A DNA stretch of 64,000 nt from Gracilibacillus ureilyticus (GTDB lineage Bacteria; Bacillota; Bacilli; Bacillales; Amphibacillaceae): NCBI RefSeq assembly GCF_900111195.1, contig NZ_FOGL01000013.1, positions 1-64,000 of the forward strand, read 5' to 3'. The notes under the pieces are model-generated. The model saw only the letters and a list, made by a program, of their open reading frames with translations, did no database searches and was not told the origin of the DNA. Both the position numbers and the translations under genes were made by a program. Below, in pieces: positions 8,487 through 17,660 of this stretch (its first letter is position 1; every line of letters starts with the position of its first letter).

Positions 8487-9343
8487 TTAATAACCCTCCT
8501 CCCATTAAGCATATCATGTTTGACCGCCACTCATTATATTTATAGTTTTCTCTTTAAGCTGATATCATAGGTGTGTTTCAATATTTGGACAACTTTCAGA
8601 GAGTATTTTATTGAATGGCAACTTAACATTAACCACATTAACCTAATTATGCAAAAACCGTAATCTGTAAATCTACAACCATGTTATTTAATATTTGACT
8701 ATCTAGATGGTGCGAATTGGTAATCAATAACTAAATTGAATTATTATTATGAAACCAGTAGTTCTCACTATGTTTTAATAATACCAATAATATAATTCGT
8801 AATATATCCAGTAATAAAATACATAATATAAATAATTGGCTCTTCATTAAAAGATAGAAATGCCAGTAAAAGCCCTTATATATCAAGGGTTATGGGGTAC
8901 TTATTAAAAACACGCCTGCAATACTTTTCCCGCATAATTTAAAATGTATCTTAGATAAAATAAAATTTATTGGTTTGAGTAAAAAAATCCCCATATAAAA
9001 TAACTTTTTTGAGGATACTATAAAAAATTCCCAAAAGGTGAAAGCGTATCTTTACCATCCGCTAGTATAGAGAGTTTAGTTAAATGATTTAATATGATGA
9101 TTATAAAGGGGAATAAATAGAGGGACGACAAATAGCCCTTCTCCAATTAGGCAGAATGGCAGAATTATTAATATTTATTTTTAAAATTTTTAAAATAGAT
9201 TGTCAACCAATGTAAATAGAACTTCATTATCCTAGTCTATCAATTATTTTCCGTAATATTATTGCTGGCCAGCTAACCACGATCCATCTCAGTTCCAGAT
9301 ACTATATAGATTTAATAACAATTTATTATTTTCTTAACCACCA
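8487..9343. other. AT-rich intergenic region of about 860 bp
   Basis: No gene is supported on either strand. It must contain the promoter of the gajA-gajB operon near 8490-8600. I see no iterons, tRNA or clear transposon ends. Confidence 0.5.
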
Positions 9344-10768
9344 TTATTCCTTTAACCAATTATAAAAAAGAATATTATCTTCAGGTTTTTGATAAACTTT
9401 TTTCTGCTTGTTAATGCTAATATCTTGCATTTGTCGACTCTTATTTGTGAGTAGACCTTGTTTTGCTAAATACAGCACTTGATCTGAATTGTTATCATAA
9501 GCCCTTTTCTCGTACTTATAAATTTCATCGACTTTGTTCCTGAACAAGTACCATTCCCGACTTAATTTGGAAATATCATCGTACAGCCTATATTCATTTT
9601 TCTTCATGTCGTAATCTAATACGATTTTTCTATCATCATATGCATAATCGATAAAATATGATAAATAAGATTTACTCTTTTGTAGAATTTTAATTGCATA
9701 ATCCGAATCAAATTCAACATATGGAAGTCCAATTTTATTTTCAGCACATTCATTTTTAACTTCATTAACAATACCTTTTAGTTCTTTTTCAATTAAAGGA
9801 ATTACATAATAATTTTTTAGGACATTTGAACACTCACCATTTCTCATTAAATTCTCAAATGAATGTGTTTGTTTTTCAAAGAAATCAACCATTGCCTCTC
9901 TATATAATTGGATACCAGTGATTCCAAATTCTTTATACAAAGCTTCCTTAGTGGCATGAATTTTTTTAAATATATCTTCTTCATATACATCTATACTGCA
10001 GCCATATTCCATTGCAATTGATTTCAAATCTAATAGAGTTGATAATCGCGATGAGTCGTAAATATCCACGATTTGGTCTTTAGAAACCAAGTTTCTTGAT
10101 ATACGGATATGAATGATCTTATTATTCTCTTTCTTCAAACTCATCCGTTGCTTTTTATTATCCTTGGTTTTTCCAGCGTAAATACGAATCTTCTCTTTAA
10201 TCTTTTCTGTTCCTTTATTAAGAAATAATTTACTTTTTCCAAGTCGTACTTCAAAAAAGCCAGCTTCGATGAGTTTAATAAGATTTGTTAGCATATCTTC
10301 AAAACTAATAAAAAATGGCAATTTTACATTTTCCCGATTTGTTCGATTATTATATAAATGTTCAATTGCAATTGAATGTTCAGTTCCCGGCATTTTTACA
10401 CCCAGAATATAATAGAGAAAAATTAATTGACGTTTGTATAGGCTGAAAAACTTTTTATCTGTAAAGAAATTATATAAATTAATATAATGATAATCTTTTC
10501 TAGATTTTTGGGAATTAATGTTAAATTTACTATAATAAGAATAATCATCAGCAAGATATATCCAGTTTTCTTTTTCTAAATATTGTAGAGCTTCTTTTAC
10601 TACCTTTTTAGACATGATTCCTGTATTTTCTATTTCACATATCGAGAAATTGATTCGCCCATCCAAATCTGTTTTGGAAGCTAGATATGGAATTAGTCTC
10701 AATGAAATTGCAGGTAATTTTCTGAGATTATCTGTTTTCATTATCATTTTTCTGTCTATTTTTGTCAT
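9344..10768 (-). CDS. Unidentified 474-residue protein with a possible N-terminal winged helix
   Basis: I do not recognise this family with certainty. Residues about 1-75 (KTDNLRKLPAISLRLIPYLA, then KKVVKEALQYLEKENWIYLA) read like a winged-helix domain as found in plasmid or phage replication initiators and accessory regulators. The rest is lysine-rich, largely helical and soluble, with no membrane segment. ATG 10766-10768 follows GGAGG. A strong terminator hairpin lies directly upstream in the leader (10798-10856), an arrangement also used for attenuation of plasmid rep genes. A replication-initiator or mobile-element role is only a hypothesis. Confidence 0.5.
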   Translation of the reverse strand: MTKIDRKMIMKTDNLRKLPAISLRLIPYLASKTDLDGRINFSICEIENTGIMSKKVVKEALQYLEKENWIYLADDYSYYSKFNINSQKSRKDYHYINLYNFFTDKKFFSLYKRQLIFLYYILGVKMPGTEHSIAIEHLYNNRTNRENVKLPFFISFEDMLTNLIKLIEAGFFEVRLGKSKLFLNKGTEKIKEKIRIYAGKTKDNKKQRMSLKKENNKIIHIRISRNLVSKDQIVDIYDSSRLSTLLDLKSIAMEYGCSIDVYEEDIFKKIHATKEALYKEFGITGIQLYREAMVDFFEKQTHSFENLMRNGECSNVLKNYYVIPLIEKELKGIVNEVKNECAENKIGLPYVEFDSDYAIKILQKSKSYLSYFIDYAYDDRKIVLDYDMKKNEYRLYDDISKLSREWYLFRNKVDEIYKYEKRAYDNNSDQVLYLAKQGLLTNKSRQMQDISINKQKKVYQKPEDNILFYNWLKE

Positions 10769-10797
10769 TTTTCAACCTCCGTTTGAATCCAAAAACA

Positions 10798-10856
10798 CAA
10801 AAAAACCCAAAACTATAATGGCCATTTTTTAAAAGACCTAGTAGTTTTGGGGTTTT
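10798..10856 (-). terminator. Strong terminator or attenuator in the leader of the 9344-10768 gene
   Basis: On the minus strand AAAACCCCAAAACTA (10856-10842) pairs with TAGTTTTGGGTTTT (10815-10802) and is followed by TTTTTTTGTG. It ends only about 20 nt before the ribosome binding site of the downstream gene. It could terminate the upstream gene at 11211-11447 or act as an attenuator. Confidence 0.7.
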
Positions 10857-11210
10857 CCCTTTTTGTATATTTAATTTTCATACATGATTAATTTAGGATT
10901 ATATATCTTATAAATAAGTTGGACAAATAAAATTTTAATCTTCTATCTCATCTTATCAAGACTATATTACTCAGGTCGCCATTGTAAGCAATACATGAAT
11001 TAGGACACTAATCTTTAACGACTTCTTTTCACTTATATTTTTATTATATCACAATTATCCATCGTAGGAAATAGTTTTCTTCGTTTCTATCTTTGCTTCA
11101 TCTACAGCAAAAAAATACATGTACAATGTATATCTCAATTAAACAATTTACTGCTCTGTTTATTATTACCTTTATTTTTTTCATTACATAAATATATCCA
11201 TTATTGATCC
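10857..11210. other. Intergenic region without a recognised gene
   Basis: AT-rich, about 350 bp. No coding sequence is supported. A promoter for the minus-strand 474-residue protein is expected here, but I cannot place it securely. Confidence 0.4.
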
Positions 11211-11447
11211 TTACCTTACGCTTGTATACATATTGCCTTTAGTATCACAATCTTTTGTTACTTTAATGCCCATGCTTTGCAATTTTTCAATATTCATTTG
11301 TCTCTGATTATCTAAATCAATCAATAGCTTCTTAAATAAAAAATGAATCATAACTTTAATCAATTGGGTCCAAAAAATCTTTAAAATACAAAATGTTGCT
11401 ACAAAGATAATTAATAAGATTGCAAAGTTAGTAAGCGTATTAATCAT
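11211..11447 (-). CDS. Small single-pass membrane protein, function unknown
   Basis: 78 residues when started at ATG 11445-11447, which has AGGAG seven bases upstream; the frame is open ten codons further but those starts lack this site. A hydrophobic helix (about residues 6-28, NFAILLIIFVATFCILKIFW) is followed by an amphipathic, charged tail with EKLQSMGIKVTKD. I do not recognise a family. Small membrane peptides are common in plasmid and phage-derived regions, consistent with the neighbourhood. Confidence 0.55.
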   Translation of the reverse strand: MINTLTNFAILLIIFVATFCILKIFWTQLIKVMIHFLFKKLLIDLDNQRQMNIEKLQSMGIKVTKDCDTKGNMYTSVR

Positions 11448-11834
11448 AGTAACTGCTCCTTTTGTCATATTCAACAAACATATTTAAATAATTTCAATCA
11501 AATATGCTTAGCCCTCTTACAAAAATTTTTAAACTTTTTAATTTCTTCTACGAACGAGTGATAGTTGTTCTCCAAAGCAATTTAAGGCATGAAAAAAATT
11601 TTAATATCTATTCCTTTCATTTATTATAATTTTTACAACATCCCTTGACAACGGTTTTCATAATAACATATGATCTTAATATAGAATTAAAAGTATCCAC
11701 TTTATCACTTCCTACAGAGAAAATGGGTGAGTTTATTGAGTGAACAGATGTTTATGTTGTTTACTCAATAAATCACCCACTAGTTTTTTTCGGAACATAC
11801 TAAATAAAACTTTTATCATCAGTCAAGATCCAAA
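11448..11834. other. Intergenic region holding a large inverted repeat
   Basis: About 390 bp with no gene. Its notable content is the inverted repeat at 11724-11779, listed separately. Confidence 0.5.
11724..11787. terminator. 22-23-bp imperfect inverted repeat, bidirectional terminator candidate
   Basis: TGGGTGAGTTTATTGAGTGA... (11724-11746) pairs with the right arm TGTTTACTCAATAAATCACC... (11758-11779), with an 11-base loop. T-runs flank it on both strands (TTTTTTT at 11784-11790; TTTTC on the minus strand). It lies downstream of the decayed recombinase and could terminate it or be a transposon-end relic. Confidence 0.6.
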
Positions 11835-12490
11835 CTACAGATAATAAAGTTCGGATGTTTCTATCCTTTCATGTCTTGCCAGCCGTTGTAGTTCTTCCAC
11901 ACAAAATCCTTCATCCACTAAATTCCGACAGAAGCTATGTCGCAACTTTAATGCGGTGACCTTTTCCATTTTTGCTTTCTGTGCATATTTTCCAAGCAGT
12001 TTTTGTATTGCAGTTTCCGTTAGTAGAGAGGTTGCCTCTGATACAAATACATTGGCAGATTGCTGGTGTATTGGCCTTGGCATTTCTTCACGTATTTTTA
12101 ACCATTCACGAAAATTCTCAGCATATACATCCTTTAAAACAAACGAATTCAAATAGCTTTTCTCATCTTCCTTTAAATGGATTACTATTTCCTCGTTTTC
12201 AATCAATATATTAGATCACGATCTACTAAATAATCAAAAAAGATTTTAAGCAGAAGAATATACTTTTTTACCATGGCCTTTGATAATTTTCGATTACTTT
12301 CTAAATCATCAATATAATTTACAATATGTCTTGGCATGATAGCTTCCGGATAATTGGTTATACACTTCTTTTCCAGCCATTGCTCAAATTGGCAGAACAT
12401 TGATTTATACGTTTTCACTGTGTATGATACTTTCCCCACTTTCACAGAATGTTCTAGGAAACATTCATGAATCCTTTCCATTTCTAACAC
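11835..12490 (-). pseudogene. Decayed tyrosine recombinase with an internal deletion
   Basis: The N-terminal piece (12203-12490) encodes a SAM-like core-binding domain (YTVKTYKSMFCQFEQWLEKK, then MVKKYILLLKIFFDYLVDR). The C-terminal piece (11835-12206) encodes the end of the catalytic domain with LKLRHSFCRNLV and LARHERIETSELYYL. The two are in different frames. The segment that normally carries the first catalytic Arg is missing, and the first His of the HxxR box seems replaced by Leu (ALKLRHS). It cannot be an active recombinase. Confidence 0.75.
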
Positions 12491-12551
12491 TCCTCTTCCT
12501 TTTCCTTATTTAGTTGGACATAGTCGTTCTAGGACTATGTCCAATGTTCTA

Positions 12552-12848
12552 CTACCAACCAAATCGAATTTCGAAAGCTTTACGAACGATCATTTTATTT
12601 TTATGATCTAGAATATCAATCTCATTAATGTCTATATTTTTATTGTTAGTGTATACATGTAAAGCTAGTTCCAACAAAAACTTTTCACTTCGCGACCATG
12701 TTTTGGAGTCCCGCTGTAATCTCTCCACATCAATAAACGAATCATGTAGATCCACATATTCTTCTGTTAAATAGTTTTTCAATTTGCTATGATTAGTAAA
12801 GATGTGTAGAAATGCCTTCATATATTTATCATAGGTACCATTTGACAT
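12552..12848 (-). CDS. Small conserved-looking hypothetical protein
   Basis: 98 residues, charged and helical, ending WSRSEKFLLELALHVYTNN...ILDHKNKMIVRKAFEIRFGW. The C-terminal pattern (SxxEKxLLxLA, then LDxxN and AxEIRF) resembles small DUF6075-type proteins found beside integrases and XRE regulators in Firmicutes; this is a tentative likeness. It is transcribed divergently from the XRE gene at 12908, with about 60 bp between the starts. No function can be assigned. Confidence 0.5.
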   Translation of the reverse strand: MSNGTYDKYMKAFLHIFTNHSKLKNYLTEEYVDLHDSFIDVERLQRDSKTWSRSEKFLLELALHVYTNNKNIDINEIDILDHKNKMIVRKAFEIRFGW

Positions 12849-12907
12849 GTCTGACTCCTCCTTTCAATCTTATAAAGAGCCAATTTCACTTAAAAGAGGG
12901 ATACAAT

Positions 12908-13273
12908 ATGGATTCAGCAAATTTCGGCAATTACCTACGAACATTACGGAAAAGAAATGATTTAACTATCAACCAATTAGAAGAACTGACAGGTATCAGT
13001 AATGCTTACATTTCACAAATCGAAACAGGTAAACGAGGGGTGCCTTCATCTGAGATTTTAAAAAAACTCTGCTTACCCTTAAAAGTTTCCCATCAACCTT
13101 TAATGATTGAAGCGGGTTACTTGAAGGAACCAACTACTTTTCCTGAGCATGTGGATTTAGGAAAATTGCTATTACAACAAAACAACATTTTCTTTCGTGG
13201 AATACAAATAAATGCGAAACAAAGAAAGATATTGCTCGATATTTTGGAGCAATTTACTGATAATGAAATGTAA
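12908..13273 (+). CDS. XRE-family transcriptional regulator
   Basis: 121 residues with a canonical Cro/C1 helix-turn-helix in the first 60: FGNYLRTLRKRNDLTINQLE, then EELTGISNAYISQIETGKRG. The C-terminal half (HQPLMIEAGYLKEP, then KQRKILLDILEQF) is typical of Firmicute regulators whose genes sit beside XRE-controlled mobile elements. ATG 12908 follows AAAAGAGGG; the frame is open to 12812, but those codons have no ribosome binding site. It probably regulates itself and the divergent gene at 12552-12848. Confidence 0.85.
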   Translation: MDSANFGNYLRTLRKRNDLTINQLEELTGISNAYISQIETGKRGVPSSEILKKLCLPLKVSHQPLMIEAGYLKEPTTFPEHVDLGKLLLQQNNIFFRGIQINAKQRKILLDILEQFTDNEM

Positions 13274-13315
13274 AACAAGAGATAGCAACATTATTGATTA
13301 ACTCTCTTGTTTTCC
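13274..13315 (+). terminator. Intrinsic terminator of the XRE gene
   Basis: AACAAGAGA (13274-13282) pairs with TCTCTTGTT (13303-13311), followed by TTTT. It lies immediately after the XRE stop codon. Confidence 0.7.
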
Positions 13316-13571
13316 TCCTCTTCTAAGCGCAAATACTATAACAGCAATTCCATGTAATTCTAAGTACCTCTTGCAATTTTTTTCTATACTTCTCTTTCTA
13401 CATCTATTAAAATCCCTTTACCTATAACCCTAGATGTAAGGTCGTTTCAACATTTTACACTTATGTTAAAATAAAATAACTTTTGTTATATAAAGCGGCC
13501 ATTAGGTCAATAAAGTATTGACAAACCTCAACTTATAAGGGTGATTTCTTTTATATCATTTGATTGATCAC

Positions 13572-14701
13572 TCATGTTGATTTTCTCTTGTAAAAAAACA
13601 AGTCTAATAAATGAGGAATTTCTTTCTGCTTATAATAGGGTATTCGCAAAAATGGAAGATCGTTAATTTTACAATAAACATCTTTCATTTGATCTTTTTT
13701 AACTCTATCTTTATACGCATCTTCTCCTCCATAAAATTCTATCGGGTGATAATGCATTTGCCCATCAAATTCAATTAAAAATTTTACTTCTCCGTTATCC
13801 ATTACTGCAAAATCAAAGGGCAGTGTATATCTATCTCGACAATCTTCAAATCGGTATTGTTGTTGATACGGCCAATTACGCATTTCCATTTCATTTCTAA
13901 TCATTTTTTCTCCAGTGGACTCTTTCCTGTCGCAAACTCTACATTGAGGGTAGTACAACAGATCCCGGGCAGCTGATAATGTAAATATTCTGTTACATTC
14001 CACATGTCGCAAGGTAATAGATTCATATGCCCCCCGGTATTTATCTACCACTACGAAATTATCTATAGTTAACTTATTTAACTCATCTTGAAATTGCAAT
14101 GTAGTCTTACGCTACCTTTCACTAAACCTACTCTTTATACAGTGATGACAGCGGTTCCCCGATAAGAATCTAGATCTCACAATCTGAATAGTTCGTCCAC
14201 ATGTATGATGAATCATCGCTATCGGTGAATTAGTATTCTCATATTCACCGATAATAGTATATTCATCGCCTACTAAATTTTCACTTCATCTTGGAATTGT
14301 TGTTGCGAAACTCGTAAGTTGCCACAACAGTAAGGACAACGTGATCCATTTAAAAAATGCTTAGGCTTCGAGTACCATTTCGTTCCACATTTATGAGGTT
14401 GCATTAATATTGGATTATCAGTTAACGTATATTCATCCAAAACTTCATACTCATCCTGTAGTAATTTATACACTAGATCTTTATATTCTTTTGTGGACTA
14501 TTTATATCACCTATTGCACTTTGGACAACGTCGCCCTTGTAAAAACTTATTTGGTGTTACCCAATATTTATATCCACATGCGTTATGCTTCATTATAAGT
14601 TTTTGATGGGCAATTATATATTTAGTTAGCGGCTGGTAATCCTCTCCTCCTAAATCGAACACCTCTTTTTTAAATTGATCATCTGTTTTTCTTTTACCCA
14701 T
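13572..14701 (-). pseudogene. Decayed zinc-knuckle-repeat protein with a C-terminal PD-(D/E)XK/VSR-like nuclease
   Basis: Read across all frames, this is one gene of about 370 codons. Four repeats of about 60-70 residues follow the pattern FxxEV...G-EY-P-L..Y...H..CG..W...P..FL.G.RCP.C: repeat 1 at 14507-14701, repeat 2 at 14273-14473, repeat 3 at about 14110-14275 and repeat 4 at about 13900-14100. The C-terminus (13572-13900) has GEKMIRNEME, then PFDFAV and FLIEFDGQMHYHP, a likely endonuclease core with D and ExD/Q residues. Breaks: frame changes between repeats 1-2 and 2-3 (one A missing near 14274) and an in-frame TAG just before repeat 4. Such proteins resemble phage and Bacillus homing-type nucleases. 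It is inactive as it stands. Confidence 0.72.
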
Positions 14702-16081
14702 TTGCTCACCCCTTTGTTAACTTTTCATAACTATTGTTATAAAAATAGTACACCAGGTCACGTTAATGCACAAACAAGAGTTTGAATACCAAATTTAGAA
14801 AAGAACCGTATCATTTAATCACTTGCTATATCACCAAAATTAGGATGACAAAATTCGCCATCCTCTTGTTATAAATATTTCTTGTTCACTTATATTTCAT
14901 TATTACTCATATAAACCTAATCACCTATTTGTGATATAGATACCCTTATTAGTATCGATTAACTATCGAACACCCTTATTCAATATTATTTATGCTAAAA
15001 AATCCTTCTGTAATGTGTATTAGATACGTATATTGGATACTCTTGAAATGCCCTTATAACAACCATTTCATACCTATTAAACAATGATTTAAGATAAGTT
15101 ACCTTTATTAGTATCTAATTGTAGTAACAACATTACATCAAAACATTGTTAGTATGATAAAAGAACATAAATTAGTTTTCATTGTGAAAGATTTAATTAC
15201 AAAATATAATTAAAATTTTCGAATAGCTCTTGGACCGACATGAAGCCTCTACGGGCATGGAATTTTGCGAAAAAGTGCTTTATATAAAGATTAAGCACTG
15301 TCTATCAGACAGGGTACCTGCATTCCTCTCCATATCAAGCCTTCTTAATGGATAATAATCTTATATTCACAAACTCTTAGTGGCTCAATATTCGATTACC
15401 ATATACACTTACACAACTAAATTAATTATTTCACATATATACCCTGTACATATGCTATACATATTTAGCACTATTTGTAAATTCGATATCGCCTTAGAAA
15501 AAAATCTCTAAAAGAAAATTTTAGCTTTATGCAGATATAATTCGAGTCCATAGCTAACGTATAAAAGGCTTTCTATTTGCATATGTTTATTTGTTTTTCT
15601 TCCCCAGAATATATATATATTATATTGTTTTATGAAATCCGACTTAGAAATCAGGATGGTTCATACACTTAATTGGGTACCTTTTTCCCTACCCAATTAA
15701 CCCTATGTACGGATTCATAACTCCAATAACTTTTAAACCCCATTAATTATGTAAGTTAATCGTAAAAATATACAGCTTTTCTCGAGACTATATAATCTTA
15801 TTTACCCTAAAATTACTTGCTTTTTTATTCCTTTGATTAAGAGTATTCAGTGGTGTTACCGTCAAGTTAAATGACACAGTTATTGCTCAATTAAATGATG
15901 CAATTAATAGGAAATTTAGTTAAAGCAAATAACAAGTGATGTATAAAAAATTGTATAATTTAGTGTCTTTAAGCAACTTCTTTGTTTAAGAAAAGCCATT
16001 CGCTACTTTAAGTGAAGCTATTCAAAAATTCTCATTACTTACTACATTTCAAATCGCTTATAAAAGTAATAATTAATCTGA
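14702..16081. other. Gene-poor AT-rich region of about 1.4 kb
   Basis: No convincing gene on either strand. It contains a nested inverted repeat (15631-15719) and several short ACCCTTATT-like repeats (near 14940, 14970 and 15100) of unclear meaning. The end of the region supplies the promoter of the toxin-antitoxin pair. Confidence 0.5.
15631..15719. repeat. Nested inverted repeats
   Basis: The inner perfect 11-bp arms are TTAATTGGGTA (15669-15679) and TACCCAATTAA (15690-15700). The outer arms are TATGAAATCCG (15631-15641) and CGGATTCATA (15710-15719), with one bulge. There is no neighbouring gene to terminate. Confidence 0.6.
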
Positions 16082-16103
16082 TATAATTTAAAGAAAGGTG
16101 GTG
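16082..16103 (+). promoter_or_regulatory. Promoter -10 box and ribosome binding site of the toxin-antitoxin operon
   Basis: TATAAT at 16082-16087 is followed by AAAGAAAGGTGG (16090-16102) shortly before the ATG at 16110. No good -35 box is visible at 17 bp. The spacing implies a very short leader. Confidence 0.45.
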
Positions 16104-16109
16104 TTCCTT

Positions 16110-16301
16110 ATGTTAGAACAAAACAATGAACCTAAGAGAAAATATGAATGGTTAAGTAAATGGGTTAAAATGACTGGTGAGCGAGCGAGAATTGATGCTA
16201 AAGTAAATAACACATTTATCGTATATGAAAAAGACGGAAAGCTTGTAAAGGAATTCCCTAATGGTGATATTGTGCCATTGAACAAAAATGGTGACTTGTA
16301 A
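16110..16301 (+). CDS. Small putative antitoxin partner of the zeta toxin
   Basis: 63 residues, beginning MLEQNNEPKRKYEWLSKWVK and ending with FIVYEKDGKLVKEFPNGDIV. ATG 16110 has AAAGGTGG seven or so bases upstream; GTG codons at 16098 and 16101 overlap that site and are less likely. The stop TAA overlaps the ATG of the zeta-type gene by one base (TAATG), so the pair is translationally coupled. In zeta-family modules the short upstream gene encodes the antitoxin, which is the basis for this call. The protein does not look like the classical helical epsilon antitoxin, so the fold is unknown. Confidence 0.65.
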   Translation: MLEQNNEPKRKYEWLSKWVKMTGERARIDAKVNNTFIVYEKDGKLVKEFPNGDIVPLNKNGDL

Positions 16302-16891
16302 TGCATAGCCACAAACCTATATTCTTTGTATTTGCGGGTAATAACGGAAGTGGTAAAAGCACAATACGTAACTTAATTATTGATAAAATTGGTATGGATA
16401 TTAATATTGATCCAGATGCTATCTCTCGAAGAATCGATCCAAAAAACCCTGAAAAAAATAGGGTTTCAGCAGGTAAGGAAGTCATTAAATCTGTCAATAA
16501 GTACATTAAGGAAGGTAAGGACTTTTCAATTGAGACAACCCTTGGTGGTAAAAATGCTATTAAACAAGTGCAGAAAGCTAAAGAGATAGGCTATGAAATA
16601 ACTATGTTTTATGTTGCACTAAATAATGTTCTCCAAAACATAGAAAGGGTTGCCATTAGAGTTAAGAATGGCGGACATCATATCCCTACTGAAGATATCA
16701 TGAGGAGGAATAAAACTTCTTTTGAGCATCTTTATGACTATGCTTATATGATTGACAACCTAGTATTAATTGATAACAGTGAGGAAGATGGAGAAATTGT
16801 GCTTGAAGTAAATAATGGTTTCATGACTTTCGAAGCTACCTACCTTCCCGAATGGGCATATCCTGTTCTCCAACAGTTTGAAAAGGATTAA
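16301..16891 (+). CDS. Zeta-toxin-family kinase
   Basis: 196-residue P-loop kinase of the zeta toxin family. Family members phosphorylate UDP-N-acetylglucosamine or related sugars and block cell wall synthesis. Walker A is AGNNGSGKST (about residues 12-21), then INIDPDAISRRI with the conserved Asp that acts as a base, and FSIETTLGGKNAI for substrate binding. The later RVAIRVKNGGHHIP, then RRNKTSFEHL, matches the short zeta-like proteins annotated as zeta toxin or predicted ABC-type ATPases. It shares an operon with the 63-residue gene directly upstream. It appears complete. Confidence 0.85.
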   Translation: MHSHKPIFFVFAGNNGSGKSTIRNLIIDKIGMDINIDPDAISRRIDPKNPEKNRVSAGKEVIKSVNKYIKEGKDFSIETTLGGKNAIKQVQKAKEIGYEITMFYVALNNVLQNIERVAIRVKNGGHHIPTEDIMRRNKTSFEHLYDYAYMIDNLVLIDNSEEDGEIVLEVNNGFMTFEATYLPEWAYPVLQQFEKD

Positions 16892-16898
16892 TTGATCA

Positions 16899-16935
16899 AG
16901 CGAATTTCTTCTTGCTTTAAGAAAATTGGCTTTTT
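16899..16935 (+). terminator. Terminator of the toxin-antitoxin operon
   Basis: AGCGAATTTCTT (16899-16910) pairs with AAGAAAATTGGCT (16919-16931), with one bulge, and is followed by TTTT. It lies just after the zeta stop. Confidence 0.6.
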
Positions 16936-17444
16936 AATATCATGCACCACCGATAAAATAAAAAATTTTATTGAAGATACGTCTCTGTTAATGGAATAAC
17001 TTATTTCAATCGACCCATTAATATACTGTCAGAAGATTCTCCGTGTACAATTATTGTTATTCCGTATTACTGCCTCATTAGGGCAACATCCACAGCTTCG
17101 TTAATGTGTCCATAAAAAGGGATTGCTAACTAAAAATAGGATTGTATTATATCAAGTAACTCTATCAAGCGGTCACAGAGGAGCATATCAGAATGTAATT
17201 ACTCTCAAATATAAGAGTTTTATATACAGTGGATTTGCTGTTTTCCACAAATCATATTATACAATTCAATATATTCTTCATCTTGTCCCTTTATTTAGTA
17301 TTGTTTGGACGATGTAAAATGCTATCCCCCTCCATTGCATCTTTAGAAACACTTATAACAAATTTCAAGATTGCAACTGCTTTTACTGGCAATATTGCAA
17401 TATTAACCCCGCGGAATCTTCATCTTTCTCCTTCGTTTCTATCT
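16936..17444. other. Intergenic region without a recognised gene
   Basis: About 500 bp. Open frames here have no ribosome binding site or family likeness. Confidence 0.45.
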
Positions 17445-17660
17445 TCATTCTCCCTCATAATCCGAATAACTAAAATCAATAAAATCTTCTATCTTTGCAT
17501 CTTTAGGCTGATTTCCTCCCCAGCCAAATCGCTGGTAATCCTTCCCTCCATCTATAAATATAGATCCACATTTACATCTCTTAAAATCATGGCGATGTAT
17601 CGATTCAATGATATCATTGCACTGTTTACATCGGATCTTGTTTACTAATACTCTTTTCAT
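17445..17660 (-). CDS. Small zinc-ribbon protein (DUF7695-like)
   Basis: 71 residues. CKQC near the N-terminus and CKC after HRHDFKR form a probable zinc ribbon: IRCKQCNDIIESIHRHDFKR, then CKCGSIFIDGGKDYQRFG. The combination RCxxCxDIIESxHRHDFxxCxC plus DGGxxYxR is a recurring small-protein family in Bacillaceae phages and islands, which I recall as DUF7695. ATG 17658-17660 has AAAGGAATG upstream. Function unknown; it probably binds a metal or nucleic acid. Confidence 0.7.
   Translation of the reverse strand: MKRVLVNKIRCKQCNDIIESIHRHDFKRCKCGSIFIDGGKDYQRFGWGGNQPKDAKIEDFIDFSYSDYEGE

Noticed and set aside
14410-14598. Plus-strand frame opposite the zinc-repeat pseudogene
   Set aside because: The minus-strand zinc repeats explain the sequence; the opposite frame has no recognisable features.
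16380-16589. Second open frame inside the zeta-type gene
   Set aside because: It is an out-of-frame shadow of the kinase coding sequence.
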